From NCBI RefSeq assembly GCF_000316605.1, contig NC_019683.1, positions 914,036-978,035 of the forward strand: DNA of 64,000 nucleotides, given 5' to 3'. A program made the translations under genes and the position numbers. This DNA comes from [Leptolyngbya] sp. PCC 7376. Lineage in GTDB: Bacteria > Cyanobacteriota > Cyanobacteriia > Cyanobacteriales > MRBY01. Below, piece after piece: positions 56,153 through 64,000 of this stretch. Each line of letters begins with the position of its first letter. Position 1 is the stretch's first letter. The notes under the pieces were generated by a model, which did no database searches, was not told the DNA's origin, and saw only the letters and a program-made list of their open reading frames with translations.

Positions 56153-57685
56153 ATGTCCCACACCATCGAAACACTCATCAGAACCCTACAAACCCCCGAT
56201 ATCTATCCCCACAACGCAAATAATGAGATTGACCTGGTGCAGACCCACGTTTCATATGTCTTTCTGACAGGGGACTACGCTTACAAACTCAAAAAATCCG
56301 TGAATTTTGGGTTTCTCGATTTTTCAACATTAGAAAAGCGGAAGCATTTTTGCGAAGCAGAACTCGCCCTAAATAGTTCCCTCACAAAAGATCTCTACCT
56401 TGAAGTTGTCTCCATTACCTATGACGGCGAGACATATGCTATTGACGGGCAAGGAGACATTGTTGAATACGCAGTAAAGATGCGCCAATTCCCTCAGGAA
56501 AATCTCCTCAGCGGTATGTTCCAAGCGGGAACCCTGACTGAAGAGCAGATGGTGCAATTGGGTAAAGTTGTGGCAGCATTCCATGCAACAGCTGAAACGA
56601 ATGACTACATCCGCAGCTTTGGTGAAATCGCAAAAATTCGTCAGGCGATCGATGAAAACTACGATCAAACCGCTGGATATATTGGTCGTGTTCAAACTCA
56701 AAAACGCTTCGAACAAACAAAGGACTTTACTGATAATTTTTTTGCGAGCCGCGAAGATATTTTTGCGAGCCGTCGCGATCAAAACAAAATCTGTGAATGC
56801 CATGGTGATCTACATCTCCGCAATATTTGCCTATGGCAAGACGACATTCAACTCTTTGACCGTATCGAATTTAATGAGCCTTTCCGCTTCGTCGATACGA
56901 TGTATGACGTTGCCTTTGCGGTAATGGATCTCGATGCCCGTGGCGCAAAAGAGCTGGGCAATGCTTTCCTCAATACGTACCTTGAACAAACAGGAGATTG
57001 GGAAGGATTACAAGTGCTGCCGCTTTATCTCAGTCGCCAAGCCTATGTCCGCGCAAAAGTAACATCTTTCCTTCTAGATGATCCGGCGATCGCCGAAGAG
57101 GCAAAACAGGAAGCCGCCAAAACCGCCTCCGAATACTACGAACTCGCTTGGCAATATACCCAGCTCCCCAAAGGAAAAGTGGTCATGATGTCTGGTCTAT
57201 CTGGCTCCGGAAAATCAACAGTGGCACGACGCTGTGCAAGATTGTGGAATGCTATTCACATTCGTTCTGATGCAGCTCGTAAACACCTTGGTGGTGTGTC
57301 CCTTGATGCAAAAGCACCAGACAGTCTCTACAGTGCAGAGATGACAGAGAAAACCTATGCTCGTCTCACAGAGCTTGGGGTGTTGTTAGCAAAACAAGGC
57401 TTTACTGTCATTCTGGATGCAAAATTTGATCGCATCTCCCAACGTAAAGATGTGATGGCAGCCTGTGAAGCAGAAGGGTTGCCCTATCAAATTTTGTATT
57501 GCCAAGCGCCGACTTCCACTCTCGAACAGCGTCTGCAAGACCGTAACGATGATATCTCTGACGCAACAGCAGACTTGTTACAGACTCAGATCGACAATGC
57601 TGAGGGTTTTACGGACGATGAATCTCTCTGGGTACGTAGCATTGATACCACTCAAAATATTGATGCCATTATTAGCTATTTATAA
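56153..57685 (+). CDS. APH-like kinase fused to a P-loop ATPase
   Basis: 510 aa. The N-terminal half (about 25-330) resembles an aminoglycoside/choline-kinase fold: YVFLTGDYAYKLKKSVNFGF near the ATP lysine, then CHGDLHLRN (catalytic D219) and the metal-site Asp near RIEFNEPFRFVDTMYD. The C-terminal half is a small kinase-like P-loop: SGLSGSGKST (Walker A, K354) and HIRSDAARKHLGG, followed by the Walker-like VILDAKFD. Both parts look catalytic. Such fusions are often called 'bifunctional aminoglycoside phosphotransferase/ATP-binding protein', substrate unknown; nothing ties this one to drug resistance. The gene ends before a strong bidirectional terminator. Confidence 0.88.
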   Translation: MSHTIETLIRTLQTPDIYPHNANNEIDLVQTHVSYVFLTGDYAYKLKKSVNFGFLDFSTLEKRKHFCEAELALNSSLTKDLYLEVVSITYDGETYAIDGQGDIVEYAVKMRQFPQENLLSGMFQAGTLTEEQMVQLGKVVAAFHATAETNDYIRSFGEIAKIRQAIDENYDQTAGYIGRVQTQKRFEQTKDFTDNFFASREDIFASRRDQNKICECHGDLHLRNICLWQDDIQLFDRIEFNEPFRFVDTMYDVAFAVMDLDARGAKELGNAFLNTYLEQTGDWEGLQVLPLYLSRQAYVRAKVTSFLLDDPAIAEEAKQEAAKTASEYYELAWQYTQLPKGKVVMMSGLSGSGKSTVARRCARLWNAIHIRSDAARKHLGGVSLDAKAPDSLYSAEMTEKTYARLTELGVLLAKQGFTVILDAKFDRISQRKDVMAACEAEGLPYQILYCQAPTSTLEQRLQDRNDDISDATADLLQTQIDNAEGFTDDESLWVRSIDTTQNIDAIISYL

Positions 57686-57714
57686 GTCTTTGCCTTTGAT
57701 CTAAATAAAGTTAA

Positions 57715-57746
57715 AAGCCTCCTAATCTCATGAGATTAGGAGGCTT
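57715..57746. terminator. Bidirectional intrinsic terminator
   Basis: A perfect 32-base palindrome (AAGCCTCCTAATCTCA and its inverse) with A-run before and CTTT after, lying between the ends of the plus-strand APH/P-loop gene and the minus-strand RNase-like gene. It would stop transcription from both sides. Confidence 0.85.
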
Positions 57747-57812
57747 CTTTCGTTAGTTCACTCAAACAGTTAATGCAGACATCGGACTTTGACTTCAACA
57801 GACGATTTGAAT

Positions 57813-60110
57813 TTACTCTTCTTCCCAAGCTTCTTCTTCTACATCAGCCTGCTCATCCGTTTGGTCAGCAGCGTTAGTGTCTCCAGAATCTTTGGCGATC
57901 GCCAGATCAATTTGCTGACGATAATAGTCAACGCTTTTAACTTCCACTTCAACGGTATTACCGAGGCGGTAGGAAACTCGATTTTTCCGGCCGACTAAAC
58001 AGCTATGGCGAGCGCGATATTCATACCAGTCATCCTTCAATGAGCTGACATGCACTAAACCTTCGACGAGAAGGTCTTCGATTTCCACAAAAAAGCCATA
58101 GGATTGCACGCCCGTAATCAGCCCCTTAAAGGTATCTCCAGTATGAGCTTTCATCTGTTCAGCTTTCTTGAGACCTTGGAGATCTTTTTCAGCATCATCA
58201 GCGATCTTTTCTTGGTCATTCAGTTGCAAAATCAGTCCGGCAATCGTCTCTTCGATTTCGCCTTGTTTAGTGGCTGTCAGTACCTTCCAATTTACTTTTT
58301 CATGACAGGAGTTACTGCCAAGATTGACGCCATTTTTAACACGACTAGAACGGCGATCGCGTCCTTCACTCAAAACTAATTTGAGAATTCGCTGCATCAC
58401 CAAGTCGCCATAACGCTGGGCAGGTGAACAGATACGAGTATAGCCATCACGATAAGCTAAGCCAAAGTGAGGATGGGGGTGTTTACCGTAGCGTGGTGAA
58501 TCGAGGGTTGATTGGAGTAAATAGTTCAGAATCTTGGCGGAGTCAACCTTACTAAATTCCTGAATGAAATGCTGATAATCATGGGGCAGTAATTCTTCTT
58601 CGGATTCGAGCTTCAGGTCAAGCTCTAAATTGCCACCGAGTTTAATCAGATTTTCAAGGCTTTCAAAATCGGGTTGGGCTTGGTAACAGTAAATCGCGGG
58701 TAATTCCAACGCAGTCATATGTTCTGCGACAGCGCGTCCAGCCAAAATAGTGACTTCGGAGAGCAGCGATCGCACGGGAAGACTCGGCGACACAATCATC
58801 GTGCCAAAACGCCCTTCATCCTTAAAGGCAGACACGACTTCAGGCAGGGAAATTTGGAAGCCACCTCGTTGTAATCGCTGCGCTTTAACCAATGGACTGA
58901 GATTAAAAATCAGGTTATTTAAAAGATCAGAAACGTCTTTTAGCTCACCTTCAACTTCCTCACCACTGCTGAGCACATGCTGAACTTTTTGGTAACTGAG
59001 ACTTTGGTCAACGCGAATCACGCTGGGGACAATCTCAAATTCATTCACGATTCCCTGTTCATCCAAGGTCAACAGAATCGACAGAGTGAGGCGATCGCCA
59101 CCCGGCAACAAACTAATTTTTTCTTTAAACGCTGCAGGAAAAACTGGAATGGTCGTCTCTCCCAAAAATACTGCGGTACCATGCTTTTTCGCCCAACGAT
59201 CTAAAGCACTACCTTCAGACACATACTCCGCAATATCTGCAATATGAATACCCAGCTGCCACTGGCCAGTCTCTGTTTTCGAGAGAGTAAAGGCATTTTC
59301 GACAAAGGCTTCATTACCAGGAGCTAAATGTTGCTCTTCCTCAATCGTGATCGTCAATTGATCCCGAAAGTCCCGGCGTTGGGCAATCACCGCCTCATCT
59401 AAATCTTCAGCAATCTCGGCGATCGCCGCCACAATATCCCCAGGAAAATCCCGTAAGAGATCATGCTTACAGCAGACAATATCTGTGTCTGCCGCCTCTT
59501 CTGCATCACTACCGAGCACCTTCGTGACAGCACCCAAAGGTAAATGTTGAGCAATTGGATAGCGCAGCACCGACACATGCACCAAATGATCAATCGCCTC
59601 CTGGAGCAACTCATTTTGATCCTGTAGCTCTAACTCAAATAACAAACGATCATCGAGGGGAACCGCCCGGAAGCCTTCCTCTTTTTTGACCACTTTCGCC
59701 AAGAGAGAAGGATTGGCTCGCTCTAAAATCAGCTTAACCGCTCCCTCAGGCGATCGCCGCCTCGTGCCTTCCTTAATAATTTTGACCAGTACCCGGTCAC
59801 CATTCCAAGCATTACTCAGATAGGTTTCGCGAATATAAATATCTTCCGCATCCTCAGAATCCTGGATCGCAAAACAAAATCCTTTACTCGAACATCGCAA
59901 CTTAGCCTCAAAGATGCCTTCATCAGTCACACGTCGATACTTGCCTCGCTCCTTCACCAACAACTTGGCGCGCTCTAAAGCATCCAAAACAATTTGGAGA
60001 TTGGTACTATCCTCATCAGAATTACACTCTAACTTTTTCTCGAGGAATTTACCTGCAACTAATTTGTCATCCGTAAAGTACGACAGCAGTGTAGCGACTG
60101 AGAAATCCAT
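57813..60110 (-). CDS. RNase II/R-family protein with altered active-site aspartates (Zam-like)
   Basis: 765 aa. A cold-shock/winged-helix-like N-terminus, the RNB domain (about 225-620; LGIHIADIAEYVSEGSALDRW, YTRICSPAQRYGDLVM) and a C-terminal S1 domain (about 665-740; KGLITGVQSYGFFVEIEDLLVEG spans two parts here) ending in an acidic tail. The length fits the cyanobacterial Zam (acetazolamide-resistance) protein. In RNase R the catalytic site reads TIDGEDARDFDDA; here the aligned stretch (253-274, nt 59289-59354) reads ITIEEEQHLAPG and then NEAFVENAF, so the metal-binding aspartates look missing. It may bind RNA without cutting it. A single gene with a 700-bp upstream region that holds no other gene. 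Confidence 0.82.
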   Translation of the reverse strand: MDFSVATLLSYFTDDKLVAGKFLEKKLECNSDEDSTNLQIVLDALERAKLLVKERGKYRRVTDEGIFEAKLRCSSKGFCFAIQDSEDAEDIYIRETYLSNAWNGDRVLVKIIKEGTRRRSPEGAVKLILERANPSLLAKVVKKEEGFRAVPLDDRLLFELELQDQNELLQEAIDHLVHVSVLRYPIAQHLPLGAVTKVLGSDAEEAADTDIVCCKHDLLRDFPGDIVAAIAEIAEDLDEAVIAQRRDFRDQLTITIEEEQHLAPGNEAFVENAFTLSKTETGQWQLGIHIADIAEYVSEGSALDRWAKKHGTAVFLGETTIPVFPAAFKEKISLLPGGDRLTLSILLTLDEQGIVNEFEIVPSVIRVDQSLSYQKVQHVLSSGEEVEGELKDVSDLLNNLIFNLSPLVKAQRLQRGGFQISLPEVVSAFKDEGRFGTMIVSPSLPVRSLLSEVTILAGRAVAEHMTALELPAIYCYQAQPDFESLENLIKLGGNLELDLKLESEEELLPHDYQHFIQEFSKVDSAKILNYLLQSTLDSPRYGKHPHPHFGLAYRDGYTRICSPAQRYGDLVMQRILKLVLSEGRDRRSSRVKNGVNLGSNSCHEKVNWKVLTATKQGEIEETIAGLILQLNDQEKIADDAEKDLQGLKKAEQMKAHTGDTFKGLITGVQSYGFFVEIEDLLVEGLVHVSSLKDDWYEYRARHSCLVGRKNRVSYRLGNTVEVEVKSVDYYRQQIDLAIAKDSGDTNAADQTDEQADVEEEAWEEE

Positions 60111-60810
60111 GCAAAACGATCCTTTTCGTTAGAAAGTAAAGTGAAACAACAAAACCTGCCAAAACAAAATTAACCATTAATTTTCCGTGATCAGTCCCGA
60201 AAGGATGTCGGGAAAATCAACCATTTTGCCAGGGGAAGTGCCACAAGAAGCAATTGATCAGGGTCAACATCTGAGTATTTCCTATCAGTAAAGATCAAAC
60301 TCATTACCAGCTAGAAAAATTCAGGGTGAGCGAGGTGGGGCCAGGGAGCTATCTAGACCTCGTTTGTGCAGAGACAAAGTCGACAAAAACTCAATGCTTA
60401 AAAATCAAGTCTTCTACTTCAACCGACCCATAAGGATCTGGGTCATAACACCAAGGGAGTGTCTAAGGCAGAAATAGTCTGAAACCGACCGGAGTAACAT
60501 TTCAGCGAAAGACAGAAAGGTAGTGCCTGTGGCTCAGCAAAACTTTCGAGATTCTAGGTAGATTAAGGCAGACAAGGTCTTGTTTGCGATGACCGATGAG
60601 CGATACTAAAGCGACGGCAGTACAATGTTGCTTTTGAATGCACATCAAGTCGTCAGACAATGCTTGTTATAGCGCCTCGGAGAATATTGTACCTCGTAAT
60701 TGGGCGACTCTACATGTACCCATTTGTTTACCTCAGTTTCAGGCAACCGCGAGGGGCAAGATAAAGTACTATTGAACTAGAAGTTAGCGAAATAAGACGC
60801 GTCAGGTTCC
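60111..60810. other. 700-bp gene-free region
   Basis: Lies upstream of both the RNase-like gene (leftward) and the 209-aa gene (rightward). No frame of useful length with a ribosome-binding site, and no HIP1 site. A compact stem CCCGA-AAGGATG-TCGGG lies near 60197-60213. A long 5' leader or a small RNA is possible; I could not match it to RNase P RNA, tmRNA or 6S RNA. Confidence 0.5.
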
Positions 60811-61440
60811 ATGACACCAGAGATTTTTCGACAGCAATATCCCCAAGGCGGTTTGGTGAGCGAGTTAGCTGCCATTGAGCATGGTCAATATGTAGTGCGG
60901 GTTTTAGTGCAGAATGATGGTGTGACGCTTACGAGTGGCTTGGCGGCAGCAGCTTCGGTAGAGCATGCAGAAGATCAGGCTCGGGCTCGGGCTTTAGGGT
61001 TATTGGTGTCGGGTAGTAGAGCCGCATCCAAACCGGCTTCAGTACAACCAGCGATCGCCCCACCGACCATTCCCGTACCTTCGCCCACAGCAGTACCAAT
61101 CAAGCAACCCACTGTAACAAAGCCTGTTCCGGTAGCGGCTCCCAAGGCAGAATTCACCTATGACTTGCCGCTGTCTGCCCCGCCAGAACTAGAGCCAGAA
61201 CCAATTATTGAGCCTTCTGCGCCTGCGACAACGACAAGTGCGGCCCCTGCCGTAGAAGAGCCTCTCGATTTTTCAGATATTATTGCCCGCAGTGATGTCG
61301 AGCTAAAACGTCTGGGTTGGACGAGTGAGCAGGGTCGGAATTATTTACTCGAAACTTATGGGAAGCGATCGCGTCAATTATTATCGGACGCAGAATTATT
61401 AGAGTTTTTACGGTTCCTTGAAGGTCAGCCATCCCCCTAA
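60811..61440 (+). CDS. Two-domain protein with proline-rich linker, function unknown
   Basis: 209 aa. Residues 1-68 form a small alpha/beta domain (GGLVSELAAIEHGQYVVRVL, VTLTSGLAAAASVEHAEDQA). Residues 70-145 are a proline/alanine/threonine linker. The last 55 residues form a helical domain (SDVELKRLGWTSEQGRNYLL, ETYGKRSRQLLSDAELLEFL), a tail I have seen on other cyanobacterial proteins. No signal peptide. The start has AGG six bases upstream. The MFS gene follows 94 bp later on the same strand. Confidence 0.7.
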   Translation: MTPEIFRQQYPQGGLVSELAAIEHGQYVVRVLVQNDGVTLTSGLAAAASVEHAEDQARARALGLLVSGSRAASKPASVQPAIAPPTIPVPSPTAVPIKQPTVTKPVPVAAPKAEFTYDLPLSAPPELEPEPIIEPSAPATTTSAAPAVEEPLDFSDIIARSDVELKRLGWTSEQGRNYLLETYGKRSRQLLSDAELLEFLRFLEGQPSP

Positions 61441-61534
61441 TTTTTCTTAGCGTATTTTTACTAAGCTGAATCATCAAATTATTCTTCGCTATTGTTGAGA
61501 CAGGATTCGTTTTGCTTAATAGCTGAGTGGAATT

Positions 61535-62740
61535 ATGGCGACAACTTCGACAAAATCAATGGGCGTTGTTTGGGGACGGGTATTGGCGATCGCCGCAGTG
61601 CAGAGTGCGCTCACGGTGATGTGGGTAACCTACAACGCCTACCTCGGTGATCTGTTAGGAGGATGGGGTTTTTCGGAAGCCTTCACAGCTAAACTCGTCA
61701 CCTTTGAGGTGGTTCTGGCGCTATTAATGGAACCGATTTTTGGGATTCTCAGCGATAAGCAGCAACAAGCTTTGGGTAGCCGTGGCCCTTTAATTACCCT
61801 AGGCGTCATTCTCTCCGCTGCTACTTTTGTGCTATTTCCCATCGTCGCCCTGTTGCAATTACCGTTCACTTGGGTACTCCCTGGTGTGGCGATCGCCTGG
61901 GCTTTAGCCATGACAATCTTCCGGACACCTATCTATGTGTTGTTGCTAAAAAGTGCTCCGAAATCAGAATTACCTTTAGCCGTTTCGGTATTGATGATGG
62001 CAGGCGGCTTAATGGGCTTGATTAAGGGCAATATCAAAGAAATTATTTTGGGATGGGGGCCACTGCCAGCATTTTTGGTGGGGTCAATTACCTTACTTGC
62101 CGCCTCAACTTTTTTGAAGTTTTTTATGCCACCGTTACAACCACCAGCGGAGGATCAAGAGCACTCGACACCGCCGATACCTTGGGATGGTATTGTCCGC
62201 ACCGCTCTCATTTCCCTTGTTTTGGCATGGGGTACAAAAATTTTCATGGGTAATTTAAGTGGTGTCTTTGGAGCAGGGGCCTTCGGTTCAGACGCCAATT
62301 GGATGCCACTTTTAAACCTACTCCTCGCTTTAGCAGCTATTCCTATCGCCATGCTATGGAGACGGTGGCGAGATTATCCGTTATTGGCGATCGCCTTAAG
62401 TAGTTTGAGTTTAATGCTCATCATCCTGCTAGCCTCACCGGGGTTGGCATGGCTCTATATCTTTGTGGCGGGCTTATGGATTTGCGCCTTTGCGACAGTA
62501 CGCAATGGTACATTGCCATACATTTTCGCGACAGTGCCAGGTCGCTGGGCAGGCTTCGGGATCGGAATTTATTTTGGAGTCTCGGGCATCGCTAATCGAT
62601 TATTCCCTAGTATTTTTTCACCAGAAAACCAAGCCTTTCAGGGCATTGCTGGGGTCTGTGCCTTGGCGATCGCCGCAGGACTCGCACTACTGCCATTTTT
62701 ACCGAAACAATCTGAAGATCTAGGCAACGAGATCAAGTAG
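61535..62740 (+). CDS. Major facilitator superfamily transporter
   Basis: 401 aa with about 12 hydrophobic helices (first at GRVLAIAAVQSALTVMWVTY). EPIFGILSDKQQQALGSRGP is the MFS loop-2 motif (G..SD....GSR). A charged central loop lies near residue 205 (PPAEDQEHSTPP). Substrate unknown. The last 21 bp overlap the end of the convergent purQ gene. Confidence 0.87.
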   Translation: MATTSTKSMGVVWGRVLAIAAVQSALTVMWVTYNAYLGDLLGGWGFSEAFTAKLVTFEVVLALLMEPIFGILSDKQQQALGSRGPLITLGVILSAATFVLFPIVALLQLPFTWVLPGVAIAWALAMTIFRTPIYVLLLKSAPKSELPLAVSVLMMAGGLMGLIKGNIKEIILGWGPLPAFLVGSITLLAASTFLKFFMPPLQPPAEDQEHSTPPIPWDGIVRTALISLVLAWGTKIFMGNLSGVFGAGAFGSDANWMPLLNLLLALAAIPIAMLWRRWRDYPLLAIALSSLSLMLIILLASPGLAWLYIFVAGLWICAFATVRNGTLPYIFATVPGRWAGFGIGIYFGVSGIANRLFPSIFSPENQAFQGIAGVCALAIAAGLALLPFLPKQSEDLGNEIK

Positions 62741-63409
62741 ACCTTCAAATAAACCTTTGCCGTCCGCATTACCCAAATTGGTATCAGCTGCGCGTTCAGG
62801 GTGGGGCATCATGCCGAGCACATTCCCTTTCGCGTTAACGATGCCTGCAATGTTATTGAGGGAGCCATTCGGATTTGCCGCTTCATTGACATTCCCTTGG
62901 GTGTTGCAATACCGGAAAATCACCTGTCCATTGTCTTCAATACTTTGCAAGGTTTCTGCGTCAGCATGGTAACGGCCTTCACCATGGGCAATGGGAATGG
63001 TAATGACTTGCTCTTGCTGATAACCTCGCGTCCAAGACAGATCACTGCGCCCCACTTTAAGGGGAACGCGATCGCAGATGAAATGAAGGTCACGATTTCG
63101 GACGAGAGCACCAGGTAATAACCCTACTTCCGTTAACACCTGAAAACCGTTACAAACACCCAACACATATTTTCCTTGGTTGGCGTGCTCAATCACGCTT
63201 TTAATCACAGGTGAAAACCGGGCGATCGCCCCACATCGGAGATAATCCCCATAACTAAACCCACCGGGGATCGCGATCACATCTAAGTCTGAAATATCCG
63301 TTTCCTGATGCCAAACCATGCGGGTCGGTTGCCCAAACACACCGTCTGTGACCATCGCCATATCGCGATCGCAGTTTGAGCCGGGGAAAACAATTACACC
63401 AAATTTCAT
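62720..63409 (-). CDS. purQ: Phosphoribosylformylglycinamidine synthase, glutaminase subunit
   Basis: 229 aa, normal PurQ length. FGVIVFPGSNCDRDMAM starts it; the nucleophile Cys is in GKYVLGVCNGFQVLTEVGLL (about 88), and the His/Glu pair in MMPHPERAAD near the end. PurQ supplies ammonia to PurL in step four of purine synthesis, with PurS completing the complex. The purS gene lies 59 bp upstream in the same direction, so the two are one unit; purL is not in the window. Confidence 0.97.
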   Translation of the reverse strand: MKFGVIVFPGSNCDRDMAMVTDGVFGQPTRMVWHQETDISDLDVIAIPGGFSYGDYLRCGAIARFSPVIKSVIEHANQGKYVLGVCNGFQVLTEVGLLPGALVRNRDLHFICDRVPLKVGRSDLSWTRGYQQEQVITIPIAHGEGRYHADAETLQSIEDNGQVIFRYCNTQGNVNEAANPNGSLNNIAGIVNAKGNVLGMMPHPERAADTNLGNADGKGLFEGLLDLVA

Positions 63410-63468
63410 AGTTCAGTTATCTAAATAGCAATAGGTTCGACACTCTCTCTTTGGTAGGCGATCGCCTA

Positions 63469-63723
63469 TTAACTTACAGATGTTAGATCGAAACGATAAT
63501 TTTCAATAACAGGATTTGTAAGGAGCTGATCACACATTTGATCAACTTTTTGCTTTGCGTCAGCCTCATCAGCCGCCTCTAAATTTAGTTCAATATATTT
63601 ACCAATCCGTACCTCAGAAACCCCTTCATAGCCCAATTGACCTAAACCAGATTCCACAGCTGTGCCTGCCGGATCGAGAACAGAAGGACGAAGCGTAACG
63701 TAGATTTGAGCGTGGTACTGCAT
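63469..63723 (-). CDS. purS: Phosphoribosylformylglycinamidine synthase subunit PurS
   Basis: 84 aa from the ATG at 63723. The longer open frame adds 27 residues not expected in this 80-90-aa family. MQYHAQIYVTLRPSVLDPAG is the classic PurS start, then GYEGVSEVRIGKYIEL and a C-terminal NPVIENYRFDL. PurS is a small dimer bridging PurL and PurQ. It precedes purQ by 59 bp. Confidence 0.94.
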   Translation of the reverse strand: MQYHAQIYVTLRPSVLDPAGTAVESGLGQLGYEGVSEVRIGKYIELNLEAADEADAKQKVDQMCDQLLTNPVIENYRFDLTSVS

Positions 63724-63796
63724 AGCAATTTGACTGTTGAAAACGGTATTTATTGTACGTCGCGGGGGCATTGATAAAAAAATCAATTCCGAGACA

Positions 63797-64000
63797 TTAA
63801 GCAAAATAGCTATAACCCAACGCCAGAATGAAAGTGAGTTGCCCTGCCAACATGAAGAAATACAAAATGAAGCGGGGTTTAAAAATTGAGAGCATTAAAC
63901 CCACGGCTTTGATGTCGATCATCGGCCCAAAAATCAAAAAGGCCAGCAATGATCCGGTTGTAAAAGTTGAGGCAAATGACAGTGCAAAAAACGAGTCTAC
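63797..64000 (-). CDS. C-terminal end of a permease (DUF318/UPF0718-like), cut by window
   Basis: 67 residues and a stop, continuing past the window end. Hydrophobic, with FTTGSLLAFLIFGPMIDIKA, then LMLSIFKPRFILYFFML and LTFILALGYSYFA. The GPMIDIKA phrase is typical of the C-terminal half of the 'predicted permease' YraQ/UPF0718 family. It was found by reading the minus strand at the window end. Adjacent to purS (73 bp). Confidence 0.75.
   Translation of the reverse strand, partial: VDSFFALSFASTFTTGSLLAFLIFGPMIDIKAVGLMLSIFKPRFILYFFMLAGQLTFILALGYSYFA

Noticed and set aside
60111-60810. RNase P RNA, tmRNA or 6S RNA
   Set aside because: No conserved cores of these RNAs could be seen in either strand.
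1-64000. CRISPR array, prophage or insertion sequence
   Set aside because: No regularly spaced direct repeats, no phage structural or integrase genes, and no transposase gene with inverted ends were seen. The HIP1 octamer repeats are not spaced regularly.

Overview
This is cyanobacterial chromosome. The evidence is the HIP1 octamer GCGATCGC scattered through most genes, a Cry-DASH photolyase, an SLH-domain outer-membrane-type protein, and several small proteins with a cyanobacteria-only look (the 50581 and 55320 genes). Genus cannot be fixed from the sequence alone; a unicellular or thin-filamentous Synechococcus/Leptolyngbya-type organism is my guess from general protein character. Layout: (1) 1-1673, 3' part of an MscS-type channel gene. 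(2) 1710-18457, all on the minus strand, a 17-kb run of six exported or surface proteins. In transcription order these are a DUF11-type protein split by a one-base frameshift, a small DUF11 protein, an 850-aa protein ending in an SdrD-B-like domain, a 1.2-kDa-residue-class outer-membrane beta-barrel with Ig-like domains (its start lies 1 nt after the previous stop), a parallel beta-helix protein, and a 1680-aa protein with ten tandem two-cysteine beta-sandwich repeats. I see no polymerase, protease or sortase in it. It looks like a dedicated envelope structure and is the best candidate here for an undescribed system. (3) 18458-19497, about 1 kb without genes but rich in inverted repeats. (4) 19498-21818, a vWA protein overlapping by ATGA a J-domain/pentapeptide-repeat protein. 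(5) 21872-35860, housekeeping and metabolism: GNAT acetyltransferase, 5-oxoprolinase/hydantoinase fusion, a 43-aa zinc-ribbon protein, an RsuA/RluB pseudouridine synthase coupled to a RodZ-like protein, RsmI, a GGDEF-EAL protein, a PfkB kinase, a glycine-oxidase-like flavoenzyme, a methyltransferase and a GH13 amylase. (6) 35883-49211, thirteen minus-strand genes for glycan building: eight or more glycosyltransferases of GT4 and GT2 type, a hexapeptide acyltransferase, a sulfotransferase and a HAD phosphatase-like protein. No polymerase, flippase or ABC exporter is present. HIP1 is missing from about 40.4 to 47.8 kb, suggesting relatively recent acquisition or fast turnover. (7) 49321-64000, mixed core genes: a helix-turn-helix protein with an extreme low-complexity middle, the SLH protein, Cry-DASH photolyase, tRNA-Val(UAC), an amino-acid binding lipoprotein, an APH-like/P-loop fusion, an RNase II/R-like protein whose catalytic aspartate cluster looks lost, a 700-bp gene-free stretch, an MFS transporter, purQ, purS and the 3' end of a permease gene. 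How the parts fit: the surface-protein run, SLH protein, MscS channel and glycan cluster all concern the cell envelope, while the rest is ordinary housekeeping. Several starts were moved using ribosome-binding sites and overlaps (genes at 8814, 20292, 26229, 37036, 49321, 51418, 63469).
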